Of a DNA stretch of 64,000 nt, positions 35,694 to 45,090 are shown piece after piece; positions within the stretch are counted from its first letter, which is position 1; each line of letters opens with the position of its first letter. The stretch is from Chloroflexota bacterium (GTDB lineage: Bacteria; Chloroflexota; Anaerolineae; CG2-30-64-16). Under the pieces are notes generated by a model, which was not told the DNA's origin, ran no database searches, and saw only the letters and a list, made by a program, of their open reading frames with translations. The stretch is taken from NCBI GenBank assembly GCA_016876015.1, contig VGOD01000001.1:62001-126000 (forward strand), given 5' to 3'. A program made the translations under genes and the position numbers.

Positions 35694-38600
35694 TCAGCGT
35701 CGAACCAGCGGCAGGTAGGCTTTGTCCGCGCAGGCGACCGTCGTGACGGCGCGCGCTTCGTTGTTCGTCCGATCCGATTCCGCGCCGAATGCTGCGATGC
35801 GACCGATGTTGACCAGCGGCGTGTTGCAGGCCAGGCCAGAGCTGAGCGTCGCGGTGAAGGTGAGCGCGCCGGTCACACCTGCGTTGACTGCGCCTAGGTC
35901 CCACGTCAGCGGCGAGACAGATGTCATGCCTGCGGGCAACGTATCGCTGATGCGCACATTCGCGGCCGGCGCCAGGCCGACGTTGTTGTAGGTCAGCGTG
36001 TAGGTAATCGTTTGGCCCGGCCGGGCCGTGAGCGGTCCAGCCTTGACCAGCACCAGGTCCGGGCAAATGACCGTGGCGCTCGTCCGCGCCTCGTTGTTCA
36101 TGACGTCTGACTCGGCGCTGTCGCTCGCGATGCTGACGACGTTGACCAACACCGCGCCGCACGCGGCGTTGGCGCTCACCGTGGCCGTCAGCGTCACGCT
36201 GCGGATCACACCCGATTCGAGCCGGCCGATCTCCCAGATCGGCGTCTGCTCCGTCGTCACGCCGGCTGGCAGGGCATCGCTGACCCGCACCCCCTCGGCG
36301 GCCGCGCGGCCCAGATTGGCGTAGGTGATGACATAGACGACGGCATCCCCCGGCCGCGCCGTCGCAGGGCCGAGCACCGTAATCTGTAGTTCCGCGTAGT
36401 CCAGCACGACCGTGCTCTGGGCAAATGGCCCCTGTTTGCCGTCCCTGTCTATCATCGCCACGCGCCAGTAGTAGTTCTTGCCCAGGTTGTACGTGCGCGT
36501 CGAGGTATAGCGCGTGTTGTTGGTGGTCACCGTCTCCATGATCGGCGAGAAGGTCCCAAAGAGGGAGACCTCCAGCTTGTATTTGGCCGCTCCCTCCGCG
36601 GGTTGCCAGATGAAGGTCGGCGTCTCGGCCAACGCGCTGCCATCGGCCGGGCTGACCAGGGCGGCCAGGGGGTATTGTTTGGTGAAGATGGCTGCGGGAC
36701 TGAACGCGGCCACGCGGCCGCTGCCATCTATCACCGCCACGCGCCAGTAGTACATGCCGTCATCGTAGCCCTTCGTGGGGGTCCAGCACGCTTGCTCGGT
36801 GTCGGTTGTATCATACGCAGTTGAGAAGGTCGGTTCGCGGCTGACCTGCACCCGGTATTTCCAGGCGGCGAACACCGCCTCGCCTCCTGCCGAAGCGACC
36901 ACAGGGGACCAGCAGAGGGTTGGCGCACGGGCCACGGTCCCGGCCGGCTCGTGGCTCAGGTTGGCCGGCTCGGGCGGCGTCAACACGAACGACTGGACCG
37001 CGCTCCAGGCGTTGATCACATTGCCTTTGCGCACCACGCGCACGCGCCAGTAGTAGCGGGCCTGGGCCAGGGTGTCGGTCGGCGTGTACGCGATGCGTGT
37101 GGTGCGGATGGAGACCGCTGGCGAGCCAAAGCCGGGGTCGTCGTCCACCTGAAGATCATACGATTCCGCGCCCTCGACCATATCCCAGGAGAAGGTGGGC
37201 GTGGCGAAGGTGACAGAAGTGCGCGGGTTCTGCGGGACGAAACCCTGCCGCTCGAAGCGCCAGCCCTGGCTCCACGCGCCCCGGTGGTTGCGCGATATCG
37301 AGATGGGGTCGTAGGCCGGCCGCACGCGCCAATAGTAGGTGTTGTCGCCCGTTAAGTCCCAGTCGCGGGTGTGGGAAGGCGGGCTGTAGATCGCCCTGTC
37401 GAGCCGCATGGTGTAGTCCCAGACCGGCTGCGTAAAGAGCGGATCGAGCGCCGCCTGAAACTGGTAGCCGCACCACGCGTTGAGGAAAACGCCGACCGGC
37501 AAATGCCAGAAGAAGGGCCCTACGCTGGGCCAGACGGTCGGGTCGCCAGTGGCATTGGTCGGCGGCGCGGCGAGGGTCAGCCGCTCCGAGACGCTGGTAA
37601 AGCGGCTCAGGGTCGTGACCTCGGCGCTGGCAGAGGGGGAGGTGTAAGCCACATTGGGATCAGAGGGGATCGTGTCTTGCGCGTGGCCGCCGGCTGCGCG
37701 TGCGCTGAAAAGCGCGACCGCTGCGCTGCCCGTCGTCTCGTCCATGCCGATCGCCGTGCTGGGCGTTTGCAGCTCCAGGTATTGGAGGGTCGAGCTGTAG
37801 TAGACCTTGCCGCCCACCTCCTCGAAGGTGACGGGCGCGGCCCATGTGTCGCCGGTGCGCCGATAGATCGCCACCTGGCTGGCGGTGAAGACGCCGTCGC
37901 TGCGCAGCACATAGATCGCGTATTCGGGCCGGTGCGCGGGGATCGTGGCGATGTTCAGGCCGCGGGCGTCGCCGGCCGTGTCGGCGCTTTCGGTGTGATC
38001 CAGGTCGAGATAGAGACCATAGGTCATGTCGTCGCCTGGATAGGCCCGCCAGCCGAAGAACCAATAGTCCTTTGCCTGCACCGCGTAGAGGTCGGTCAGA
38101 TCGTAGTTGGGGTTGCTCATATCCCCCTGCGGATCGCTGGCGATCAGCCGGCGGTTGCCTGGGTCGCCGGCCGTGCGCGACTCCTGCCAATAGCTCTGGC
38201 CGGCGACCTGGAAGCGCCAGCCCGCGCTCCACTCCCCGGCCGCCGCGCCTGCCCGGCCGCGCACGCGCCAGTAGTAGGTTCCATAGGGCAATCGCACGGC
38301 CGGCGTGTGGACCGGATAGAACGTCGTCGCGGCATCCACCAGGAAACCGTCCGCAAAGCCCGGATCAGAGCTAATCTGCACGTCGTAGCTGGTCGCGTCG
38401 GCCAGCGGCAGCCATTCCAGGGCCGGCGTGGCCATGACATACTCAGATGCGTGAGCGGGCCGCAAGAAGGTGGGACTGGCGCCGACCGTCGGCGTCAGCC
38501 CGCGCGTGATGTCAATGCGCGTCCGCCATTTCTGGCTCCACTCGCCGGCGTAGCCGCCCCCGCGGCTCGTCAGCGGCCGCACGCGCCAGTAGTAGACCCC

Positions 38601-40196
38601 GCCCACAGTCGGCGTGAAGGGCGCCGCGGCGGTCGGCGCGGCGCTGAGGTTCTCGGTGTCCAGCGTCCAGTCCACCGATCCGAAGAGCGGGTCGTCGTCC
38701 ACCTGGAGCCGATAGGCGGCCGCCTGGGTGTCGGAGAAGGCGAGCCGATGCCAGATGAAGACCGGCAAATTGACGGTGCGATCCTCGCGGGGGTTCAGCG
38801 CGGCGGTAGGCGCGTAGTAGTAGAGCGGGTAGACCAACTGCGGCGCCAGCGCCAGTGGGCTGTAGATGAACGACGATGTCGCGCTCGGCCGGCCCATCCC
38901 GCCGCTGCCGTCCACCGGCGTCACGCGCCAGAACCATGTGATGGGCCCCAGATACCGGTTCAGTTCCACGCGCATGGCGTGAAAGGGATTGGCTACATTA
39001 AATGTCCAGCCGCAGGTCGGCGAGGGCGGGAAGCTGTTGGCGCAGTTGATCTCCAGCCTGTAGGATGCCGCGGCCGGCACAGGAGTCCAACTGAACAGCG
39101 CGTCGCTCACGAACTGGTAGTTGTTGGTGGGCGTCAGGAGTTCCGGCTGGATGTACCACTGCTTGCGGAAGGTGCGTACCGCGCTCCAGTCGGCGATCGC
39201 GCCGCCCGCGTGCACGCGCACGCGCCAGTAGTAGTTGACGTCGTTCGGCAGCTCGCTGATGGGCGTGTAGGAGGTGTTGCGAGTGTCCACCGTGGTGACG
39301 CCGGCGTTGAAGGTCGGATCGGTCGAGTATTGTAGGCGATAGAACTGCGCGCCGCGCACAGCCGTCCAGCGAAAGGTTGGGGTGAAGGTCGGATAGGAAT
39401 TGTCGGCCGGCTCCAACAGGGTCGGGATGTGGTTGTAGTTGGCCGTGAATGCGCGCACCGCGCTCGCGGCCCCTTCGCGGTTGCTGGGATCTACCGGCAC
39501 GACGCGCCAGTAGTAGCTGCCATTGGAAAGTTTGGCGGCCGGCTGGTGGCTGGCGGTCAGCACCGTCTGGCTGTAGCGCGGCGCGCTGAAGCCATCTGGG
39601 CTGGAGGCGATCTGGAACTTGTAAGCGGCCGCGCCGATCACCGTCTGCCACGCAAAGGCCGGCTTGTCGTAGAAGTCCAGGGTTGCGCCGTCGTTCGGAT
39701 AGACGAGCGCCACGGCGTTTTCGGGGCTGGCCCACTGTTTGGTGAAGGACATGATCGCACTGTAGGCGCTCGGCGGCGAAGGGGTATCCACGCGCACGCG
39801 CCAGTACCAGAGGCCATCCGTGAAGCTGAGCGCATCGGTGGGGGTAAAACGCGCGTTGCGGGTGGTCGCTTCGAAGCGGCTGGCGAACCCGATGTCCTGG
39901 CTGAACTGGATGCGATACTCGGCCGCGCCGACGACCGGCGACCAGGCGAACTCGGGAACCCCCAGGGGCGGGTAATTGGCGACCGTGGTCACCGCGGCGT
40001 CGGCCGGCGCCAGGGGGATGGGCGCATCCAGCGCATAGGCAGGCGGCCGCGCCGCGGGCGCGAACAGGCTGCCCAACACCAAGATGAAGGCCAGGAACGC
40101 CAGGCCGCGGCGGCGTTGCTGGCAGCGGCGCTTGTGCACGTGCGCCGCGGCAACCGCCAGGCGGCTGGCGGCCGATGAAGACCGGATACGTGCCAT
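35694..40196 (-). CDS. Giant secreted protein: about 10 Fn3-like (YYWRV) repeats, an inserted unique domain, two C-terminal DUF11-type repeats, terminal YLPLVRR
   Basis: Ten (W/Y)(Y/F)WRV motifs counted; ARPGDAVVYVITYANLGRAAAEGVRVSDALPAG and ARPGQTITYTLTYNNVGLAPAANVRISDTLPAG repeats; N-terminal hydrophobic segment. Confidence 0.85.
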   Translation of the reverse strand: MARIRSSSAASRLAVAAAHVHKRRCQQRRRGLAFLAFILVLGSLFAPAARPPAYALDAPIPLAPADAAVTTVANYPPLGVPEFAWSPVVGAAEYRIQFSQDIGFASRFEATTRNARFTPTDALSFTDGLWYWRVRVDTPSPPSAYSAIMSFTKQWASPENAVALVYPNDGATLDFYDKPAFAWQTVIGAAAYKFQIASSPDGFSAPRYSQTVLTASHQPAAKLSNGSYYWRVVPVDPSNREGAASAVRAFTANYNHIPTLLEPADNSYPTFTPTFRWTAVRGAQFYRLQYSTDPTFNAGVTTVDTRNTSYTPISELPNDVNYYWRVRVHAGGAIADWSAVRTFRKQWYIQPELLTPTNNYQFVSDALFSWTPVPAAASYRLEINCANSFPPSPTCGWTFNVANPFHAMRVELNRYLGPITWFWRVTPVDGSGGMGRPSATSSFIYSPLALAPQLVYPLYYYAPTAALNPREDRTVNLPVFIWHRLAFSDTQAAAYRLQVDDDPLFGSVDWTLDTENLSAAPTAAAPFTPTVGGVYYWRVRPLTSRGGGYAGEWSQKWRTRIDITRGLTPTVGASPTFLRPAHASEYVMATPALEWLPLADATSYDVQISSDPGFADGFLVDAATTFYPVHTPAVRLPYGTYYWRVRGRAGAAAGEWSAGWRFQVAGQSYWQESRTAGDPGNRRLIASDPQGDMSNPNYDLTDLYAVQAKDYWFFGWRAYPGDDMTYGLYLDLDHTESADTAGDARGLNIATIPAHRPEYAIYVLRSDGVFTASQVAIYRRTGDTWAAPVTFEEVGGKVYYSSTLQYLELQTPSTAIGMDETTGSAAVALFSARAAGGHAQDTIPSDPNVAYTSPSASAEVTTLSRFTSVSERLTLAAPPTNATGDPTVWPSVGPFFWHLPVGVFLNAWCGYQFQAALDPLFTQPVWDYTMRLDRAIYSPPSHTRDWDLTGDNTYYWRVRPAYDPISISRNHRGAWSQGWRFERQGFVPQNPRTSVTFATPTFSWDMVEGAESYDLQVDDDPGFGSPAVSIRTTRIAYTPTDTLAQARYYWRVRVVRKGNVINAWSAVQSFVLTPPEPANLSHEPAGTVARAPTLCWSPVVASAGGEAVFAAWKYRVQVSREPTFSTAYDTTDTEQACWTPTKGYDDGMYYWRVAVIDGSGRVAAFSPAAIFTKQYPLAALVSPADGSALAETPTFIWQPAEGAAKYKLEVSLFGTFSPIMETVTTNNTRYTSTRTYNLGKNYYWRVAMIDRDGKQGPFAQSTVVLDYAELQITVLGPATARPGDAVVYVITYANLGRAAAEGVRVSDALPAGVTTEQTPIWEIGRLESGVIRSVTLTATVSANAACGAVLVNVVSIASDSAESDVMNNEARTSATVICPDLVLVKAGPLTARPGQTITYTLTYNNVGLAPAANVRISDTLPAGMTSVSPLTWDLGAVNAGVTGALTFTATLSSGLACNTPLVNIGRIAAFGAESDRTNNEARAVTTVACADKAYLPLVRR

Positions 40197-40291
40197 GATT
40201 CCTCTCGCGCGTAATGTGATGGACTCATGGTACAGCAAGCGCCGCGTATGTCAATGAGACGTTGTTCCTGGAAGACCGCAATCGGCGGCGG

Positions 40292-41428
40292 CTACAGAGG
40301 CCGCTCGTAGATCCGATACCGGCGATACATGCGCACGCCCAGCCCCACCAGGATGCGTTGGATGGCCTCGTTCTCCTCGCCGGTCAGCGAGAGATCCGCC
40401 TCGCGATAGCCTTTTGCCCACAGCGCACGCGCCACATGGACGACGAGCAGCGCCCCCAGCCCTCGCTCTTGGAATTCGGGCAGGGTAGTGAGGATCTTGA
40501 ACGTGGCGCGGCTGAGGCGGCGGCTATGCCACCAGAGCTTCAGCGCGCCGAATGGCCACAATCGGCCGTTGACGTGGCGCAGCGCCTCGTTGAGATCGGG
40601 CAGCGCCAGCGCGAAGCCGGCCGGCTGACCGTTCACCTCTGCGATCAACGCCAGGTCGGGGTCGAGGAGCGGTCTGAAGCTGGCGGCGAAGTGACCGAAC
40701 TCCGCCTCGGGAATCGGCGTGAAGTCCGGCAGATGGCGCAACGCCGCGTTGTAGAGGCCGCAGACCAGACGCACTTCCGCATCCCACTCGGCGATTGACA
40801 CCGGACGGATGCGCGGGTTCAGGCGCTTGCGCGCATACTCGGCCACGCGCGCGACCTTGGGCGGGATAACGTCGTCAGCGCTGCGCGCATCGGCCGGCGC
40901 CTGCGCCAGCCAGGCCATCGACTCGAGATACTTGGTGAAGCCGGCGGCCTCCACCAACCGCACGTAGTAGGGCGGGGTGTGCGCCTCGAGCAGCGCCGGT
41001 CGCGTGTCATAGCCCTCGATCAGCAGCCCCAGCTCGTCTGCTGGGCTGGGGTTGTAGGGTCCGCGCATGAGCGTCATCCCGGCCGACCGCAGCCAATCCG
41101 CGGCCGTGTCGAACAGCAGCCGCGCCGCCGCTTGGTCGTCTACGCACTCGAAGAACCCGAAGGTTCCGATCGGTTGCCCCAGGCTGCGGTTGCGCGGCCG
41201 GTCGACGATCGCGGCGATCGTGCCGACGGGCTGGTCGTCGCGCTCGGCCAGCCACAGCGCCCGTTCGGCCTCTCGCCAGAACGGATTGGCCGCGGGATCG
41301 AGCCGGGCTTCCTGGCTGGCGATCAGCGGCGGGACCCAGTGCGGGTCGTTGCGGTAGATGCGCCATGGAAAGGTGACGAAGCGCCGGATGTCCCGGCGGC
41401 TGGCGACGGACCGGATGGTCAGGGTCAT
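40292..41428 (-). CDS. GNAT-like N-acetyltransferase
   Basis: FVTFPWRIYRNDPHWVPPL..., MRGPYNPSPADELGLLIEGYDTRP, LPEFQERGLGALLV. Confidence 0.8.
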   Translation of the reverse strand: MTLTIRSVASRRDIRRFVTFPWRIYRNDPHWVPPLIASQEARLDPAANPFWREAERALWLAERDDQPVGTIAAIVDRPRNRSLGQPIGTFGFFECVDDQAAARLLFDTAADWLRSAGMTLMRGPYNPSPADELGLLIEGYDTRPALLEAHTPPYYVRLVEAAGFTKYLESMAWLAQAPADARSADDVIPPKVARVAEYARKRLNPRIRPVSIAEWDAEVRLVCGLYNAALRHLPDFTPIPEAEFGHFAASFRPLLDPDLALIAEVNGQPAGFALALPDLNEALRHVNGRLWPFGALKLWWHSRRLSRATFKILTTLPEFQERGLGALLVVHVARALWAKGYREADLSLTGEENEAIQRILVGLGVRMYRRYRIYERPL

Positions 41429-41432
41429 GCGG

Positions 41433-42428
41433 TCACTCCAGCAGCTTTTCCCACTGCAGCCAGCCGGGGAGCCGTTGATAGCCTAGCTTTTCATTCAGGC
41501 GCAGGATCGGCGGGTTGGCCGTGTCGTTGTGGCTGCGCGCCTCGCTGTAGCCACGCTCCCGGAGAAAACGGAAGGAGGTCAGTTTCAGCGCCATGGCCAG
41601 CCCCTGGCCGCGGTGTTCGCGCCGCACGCCGGTGGTCGAGGTGATCGCCGGGCCGTTCTTCAGCAGCTCGACCGAGGTCATGCCCACGTACTGACCCGCA
41701 CGTTTGGCGATGAAGATGCCAGCCGGGTCGGCATCCGGGCTTTCTAAATGGAAGGAGCGGAAGTTCTCGTAGGTCTGTTCGAAACGCGCGCCGCCCGGCA
41801 GCGGCACGTCGCGCAGAATCGCGCAGTAGAGATCGTACAACTGGCGATCGGCGTCGGGCTGCCCGGCGCGTTCCGCAGCCAGGGTCGTGAGCTCGTAGTC
41901 AGCCGCGCGCGCCCGGTCGCAGGCGCCGACGAAGGGCGTCTCGTCGAAGGTGGTCAGGTCGAGCTTCGACTCGAAGCGCACGCCGAAACGGATATAGCCG
42001 CCGCGTTCGAGGAACCGCACCGTATGGGCGAAATCCTCTCGGCAACTCGTCCACAGCCGTGTGGCCCCCTGGGCGCGGCCGAACGGCTCCAACGCGGCCT
42101 GGAGCGCGGCGCCGATGCCACGGCGGCGCCACTGCGGGTGGACTTCTCCGTCGAGCCAGTAGACGCCGACTGTGTCGAGCCAGAATGGCCGCAGGCACGC
42201 CCCCGATGCCACAACCTGCCCGGCGTCCGTCTCTACCACATAGCGCAGCCGCGGGTTGTCCTTGGGATAGGTGCGCTCCCAGTGCTCGTACTGGGCGACA
42301 GTCGTTGGCTCATCGGGATAGATCAGCAGGGCGATTTCCACCAGCGCCGGGATGTCATCCCATCGGAAGTCGCGCAGGCGCCACCCTGGCGCATTCGTTT
42401 GCGCGTCCAATGATCTCCTCCGTTTCAT
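41433..42428 (-). CDS. GNAT family N-acetyltransferase (two GNAT halves)
   Basis: VHPQWRRRGIGAALQAALEP and VRREHRGQGLAMALKLTSFRFLRERGYSEARSHNDTANPPILRLNEKLGY. Confidence 0.88.
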   Translation of the reverse strand: MKRRRSLDAQTNAPGWRLRDFRWDDIPALVEIALLIYPDEPTTVAQYEHWERTYPKDNPRLRYVVETDAGQVVASGACLRPFWLDTVGVYWLDGEVHPQWRRRGIGAALQAALEPFGRAQGATRLWTSCREDFAHTVRFLERGGYIRFGVRFESKLDLTTFDETPFVGACDRARAADYELTTLAAERAGQPDADRQLYDLYCAILRDVPLPGGARFEQTYENFRSFHLESPDADPAGIFIAKRAGQYVGMTSVELLKNGPAITSTTGVRREHRGQGLAMALKLTSFRFLRERGYSEARSHNDTANPPILRLNEKLGYQRLPGWLQWEKLLE

Positions 42429-42441
42429 GCTTTCGTGCTGC

Positions 42442-43191
42442 TCACGTCTTCACGCGATACCAATAGCGGTAGCACTCCCGGAACCCCAGCTTGTCATACA
42501 ACCCCAGCGCGGCCGCGTTGTTGACCATCACCTGCAGGTAGGCGGTATGCGCGCCCTGTTTTTTGCCCCAGTTCAACAGTCCTGCCATGAGCTGCTGGCC
42601 GTATCCGCGGCGGCGATGGCGGCCATCGGTGACCACATCGAAGAAGCCGACCCCGCCTTCTTGAGCCACCGCAAAGCCGCACGCAACCGTCTCGCGATCC
42701 TGCCGGACCAGCGCGAAGCCTGCGGCGGGGACGATGGCGTGGAGGATCTGCTGCGCGGCCGGCCGGTGTTCGGGCGCCAGGCTGCTCATGCGGCAAAATG
42801 CGGCGAACCATTCTTCGGTAACCCCGGTCGTCAGCTCGATGCTGGGGTCGCGCGGTGGAGCCCAGTCGCGCAGGTCCAGGAGCTGGACGCTGGTCAGGGC
42901 GTCGAACGCATAGCCGGCCGCGGCCAGCACGTCGTCCAACTCAACAGGTTGGCTGGTCGCGGTCAGCTTGAAGATCACTTTCAGGCCCCGGTCGCGATAG
43001 ATCCGTTCGCAGGCTGCGATCTTCTCGGCGAGCTCGATGGCAGAGGGATAGAGCGGGTTGATGGAGTTGGCGCGGCGGGTGTAGCCGCTGGCGAAGCGCA
43101 GGATCCAGCCGTCGTACAGAACGGTCTGCGGCGCAGGCCAGGCGTTCAGGGTCAGCTCTTCTATGGCGCGGATCGTGTCGTTGGGTGTCAT
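42442..43191 (-). CDS. GNAT family N-acetyltransferase
   Basis: VTDGRHRRRGYGQQLMAGLLNWGKKQGAHTAYLQVMVNNAAALGLYDKLGF. Confidence 0.88.
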   Translation of the reverse strand: MTPNDTIRAIEELTLNAWPAPQTVLYDGWILRFASGYTRRANSINPLYPSAIELAEKIAACERIYRDRGLKVIFKLTATSQPVELDDVLAAAGYAFDALTSVQLLDLRDWAPPRDPSIELTTGVTEEWFAAFCRMSSLAPEHRPAAQQILHAIVPAAGFALVRQDRETVACGFAVAQEGGVGFFDVVTDGRHRRRGYGQQLMAGLLNWGKKQGAHTAYLQVMVNNAAALGLYDKLGFRECYRYWYRVKT

Positions 43192-43225
43192 CGCGGTGCT
43201 TTGCTTTCTGTCTGAATGGGAGGTT

Positions 43226-44257
43226 TCAGGCGGTTGCATTCCATCCGCTGGCAGCCTCCAGCATGTAGACTGCGAAGGTGGCCAGCCAATGCTCTCCCAT
43301 GTAGTCGCCGCTGGCCACGTGCGCCAGCCCGGCATTGGCGTGCCGGCCGGCGGCCTGGGTGAGGACCGTGCGCCGCGGGTCGCCGGCCGGTAGGGCGCTC
43401 GCAATGCTCCACATGCACCAGCCGCGGCTGAGATTGAGCCCATCCAGATGTACGAGTTGGCCGTCGCTGCGATCGGTGATGGTTGCCGGCGTCAACAACT
43501 GCGCGGGTCTGCCCAGCGCCAGATCGGGCAGGAAATGGGTCAGCCATGCGCTGAAGTCTGCCCGCGGCAGCACCCGGCGCATCAGGTCCGCCTCCATCAG
43601 ACACGGCGAGAAGAAGTCGGCGCCGCCTGGCTCCCACGCCGCCGGATAATCACGATCGGCCGCGAAGTAGTCCAGGCTGCGCCGCACGACCAGATCGCGC
43701 AGCGCGAGATGGCCGACCGTCGCCGCGTAATCATAGGCGAACGCCAAGCCAAACGCGGTGTTCGGGTGGACGCCGGCGCGGATGGGATAGGTTTGCTTGG
43801 GTAGGAATTCGAGATAGCGCATCACGATGACGTCTGCCAGCGGCTCGAGCGCGGCGGACCAGCGCCGGCCGGCGCTGTCATCCCACTCGCGCAATTCTTG
43901 CGCCAGCTTCAGCAGCCATGCCCAGCCATAGGTGCGCTCGAAGCCGCGGCGTCCGGGCTGCCGGAAGTAATCCGCCTCGGCCCCCAGGTTGGCCGCGGTC
44001 AGATTGGCGTCCAGCGCGGCGCGGATCGCGGTCGCCTCGGGCAAATCCCCGCAGCGGCGCAGAAGGCGGACCAACAGCCAGTGGCCGTGGACCGCCGAAT
44101 GCCAGTCGAAGCAGCCGTAGAAAGCGGGGTGCAGTTCGCACGGGCGGTGCACGTCGGCCGCGTCGCTGATCACATGGGCCGGCTGGTAGGGGAACTCCCG
44201 CTGAATGCAGCCGAGCGCCAGGCCGGCGAATCGAGAAGCGTCAGTATGTGTCAGCAT
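43226..44257 (-). CDS. DUF2891 family protein
   Basis: CELHPAFYGCFDWHSAVHGHW, ERTYGWAWLLKLAQEL, SGDYMGEHWLATFAVY. Confidence 0.82.
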   Translation of the reverse strand: MLTHTDASRFAGLALGCIQREFPYQPAHVISDAADVHRPCELHPAFYGCFDWHSAVHGHWLLVRLLRRCGDLPEATAIRAALDANLTAANLGAEADYFRQPGRRGFERTYGWAWLLKLAQELREWDDSAGRRWSAALEPLADVIVMRYLEFLPKQTYPIRAGVHPNTAFGLAFAYDYAATVGHLALRDLVVRRSLDYFAADRDYPAAWEPGGADFFSPCLMEADLMRRVLPRADFSAWLTHFLPDLALGRPAQLLTPATITDRSDGQLVHLDGLNLSRGWCMWSIASALPAGDPRRTVLTQAAGRHANAGLAHVASGDYMGEHWLATFAVYMLEAASGWNATA

Positions 44258-45090
44258 CGTGGATCGTAGGCTGCCGCGAGTTTGGCGGGGCCGGTCGGGC
44301 CAGCCGGGGCCGGGTTTTCGTCTGCGTCGCGCAAGAGCGCCAGCAGTTCGCACAGCACCATCGCGGTCGCGCCCCAAACCTTGTGCGGGCCCACCGCGTA
44401 GAAGGGCACGCGCGCGGCCGCGCCGCGGATTTCCCAAGTCTCTTCGCAGCGGGTCGCAGGGTTCAGCAGGTGCGCCAACGGCGCCTCCAGCACTTCGGCC
44501 ACCTCGGCCGCGTTCGGGACAAAGGCCGGCCGTGTGGACGTGTAGGCGACGGTCGGATAGATGCAGAAGCCGCTGGGCGGGATGTAGAGGGGCGAGAGCG
44601 CGCCGATCACCTCCACGGCCGCCGGGTCAATCGCCAATTCTTCCCAGCCCTCGCGCAGCGCGGCCGTCGCGTGATCCTCGCCCGGCTCCATCCGGCCGCC
44701 GGGAAAGGAAATCTGCCCGCGATGATTGTCTACGGCATCGGTGCGGCGGGTGAGCACCAGGCACAGATCGTCCTCGCCCGTTTCACGCGACCAAAGCCCT
44801 GAGCTTGTCGAAGGGTCGCAGGGCAGCCTCTTGAGTTGGTGGCAGGGCGTCGCACATGGATAGAGCAGCACCAACACACCCGCGCGACGGCAATCCAGGC
44901 CAGGATCGAGGATGCGCTCGGAGCCGGGCCGCGGCTGCGGCGCCATGCCCATCTGCACGGGCAGGCCGGGCAGGGGCCGGCGCAACGCCGTCGCCAGCCG
45001 CGTTGGCTGGCGGTCTGCGTCCGCAGGCAGCGCGAGATGCGGCGGGTCCGGCGGCTGCACGCCAGCAGAGGCGCTCACCGGTTCAACCAT
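44251..45090 (-). CDS. Nudix hydrolase (CoA pyrophosphatase-like) with an in-frame repeat insertion
   Basis: [32 protein letters not shown] Nudix box; loop insert [18 protein letters not shown] encoded by the CCCTGAGCTTGTCGAAGGG repeat at 44797-44815. Confidence 0.85.
   Translation of the reverse strand: MVEPVSASAGVQPPDPPHLALPADADRQPTRLATALRRPLPGLPVQMGMAPQPRPGSERILDPGLDCRRAGVLVLLYPCATPCHQLKRLPCDPSTSSGLWSRETGEDDLCLVLTRRTDAVDNHRGQISFPGGRMEPGEDHATAALREGWEELAIDPAAVEVIGALSPLYIPPSGFCIYPTVAYTSTRPAFVPNAAEVAEVLEAPLAHLLNPATRCEETWEIRGAAARVPFYAVGPHKVWGATAMVLCELLALLRDADENPAPAGPTGPAKLAAAYDPRC

Noticed and set aside
37371-39335. 654-aa plus-strand ORF opposite the giant repeat protein
   Set aside because: Arg/Gly/His-rich antisense frame typical of GC-rich DNA; the minus frame has clear domain repeats.
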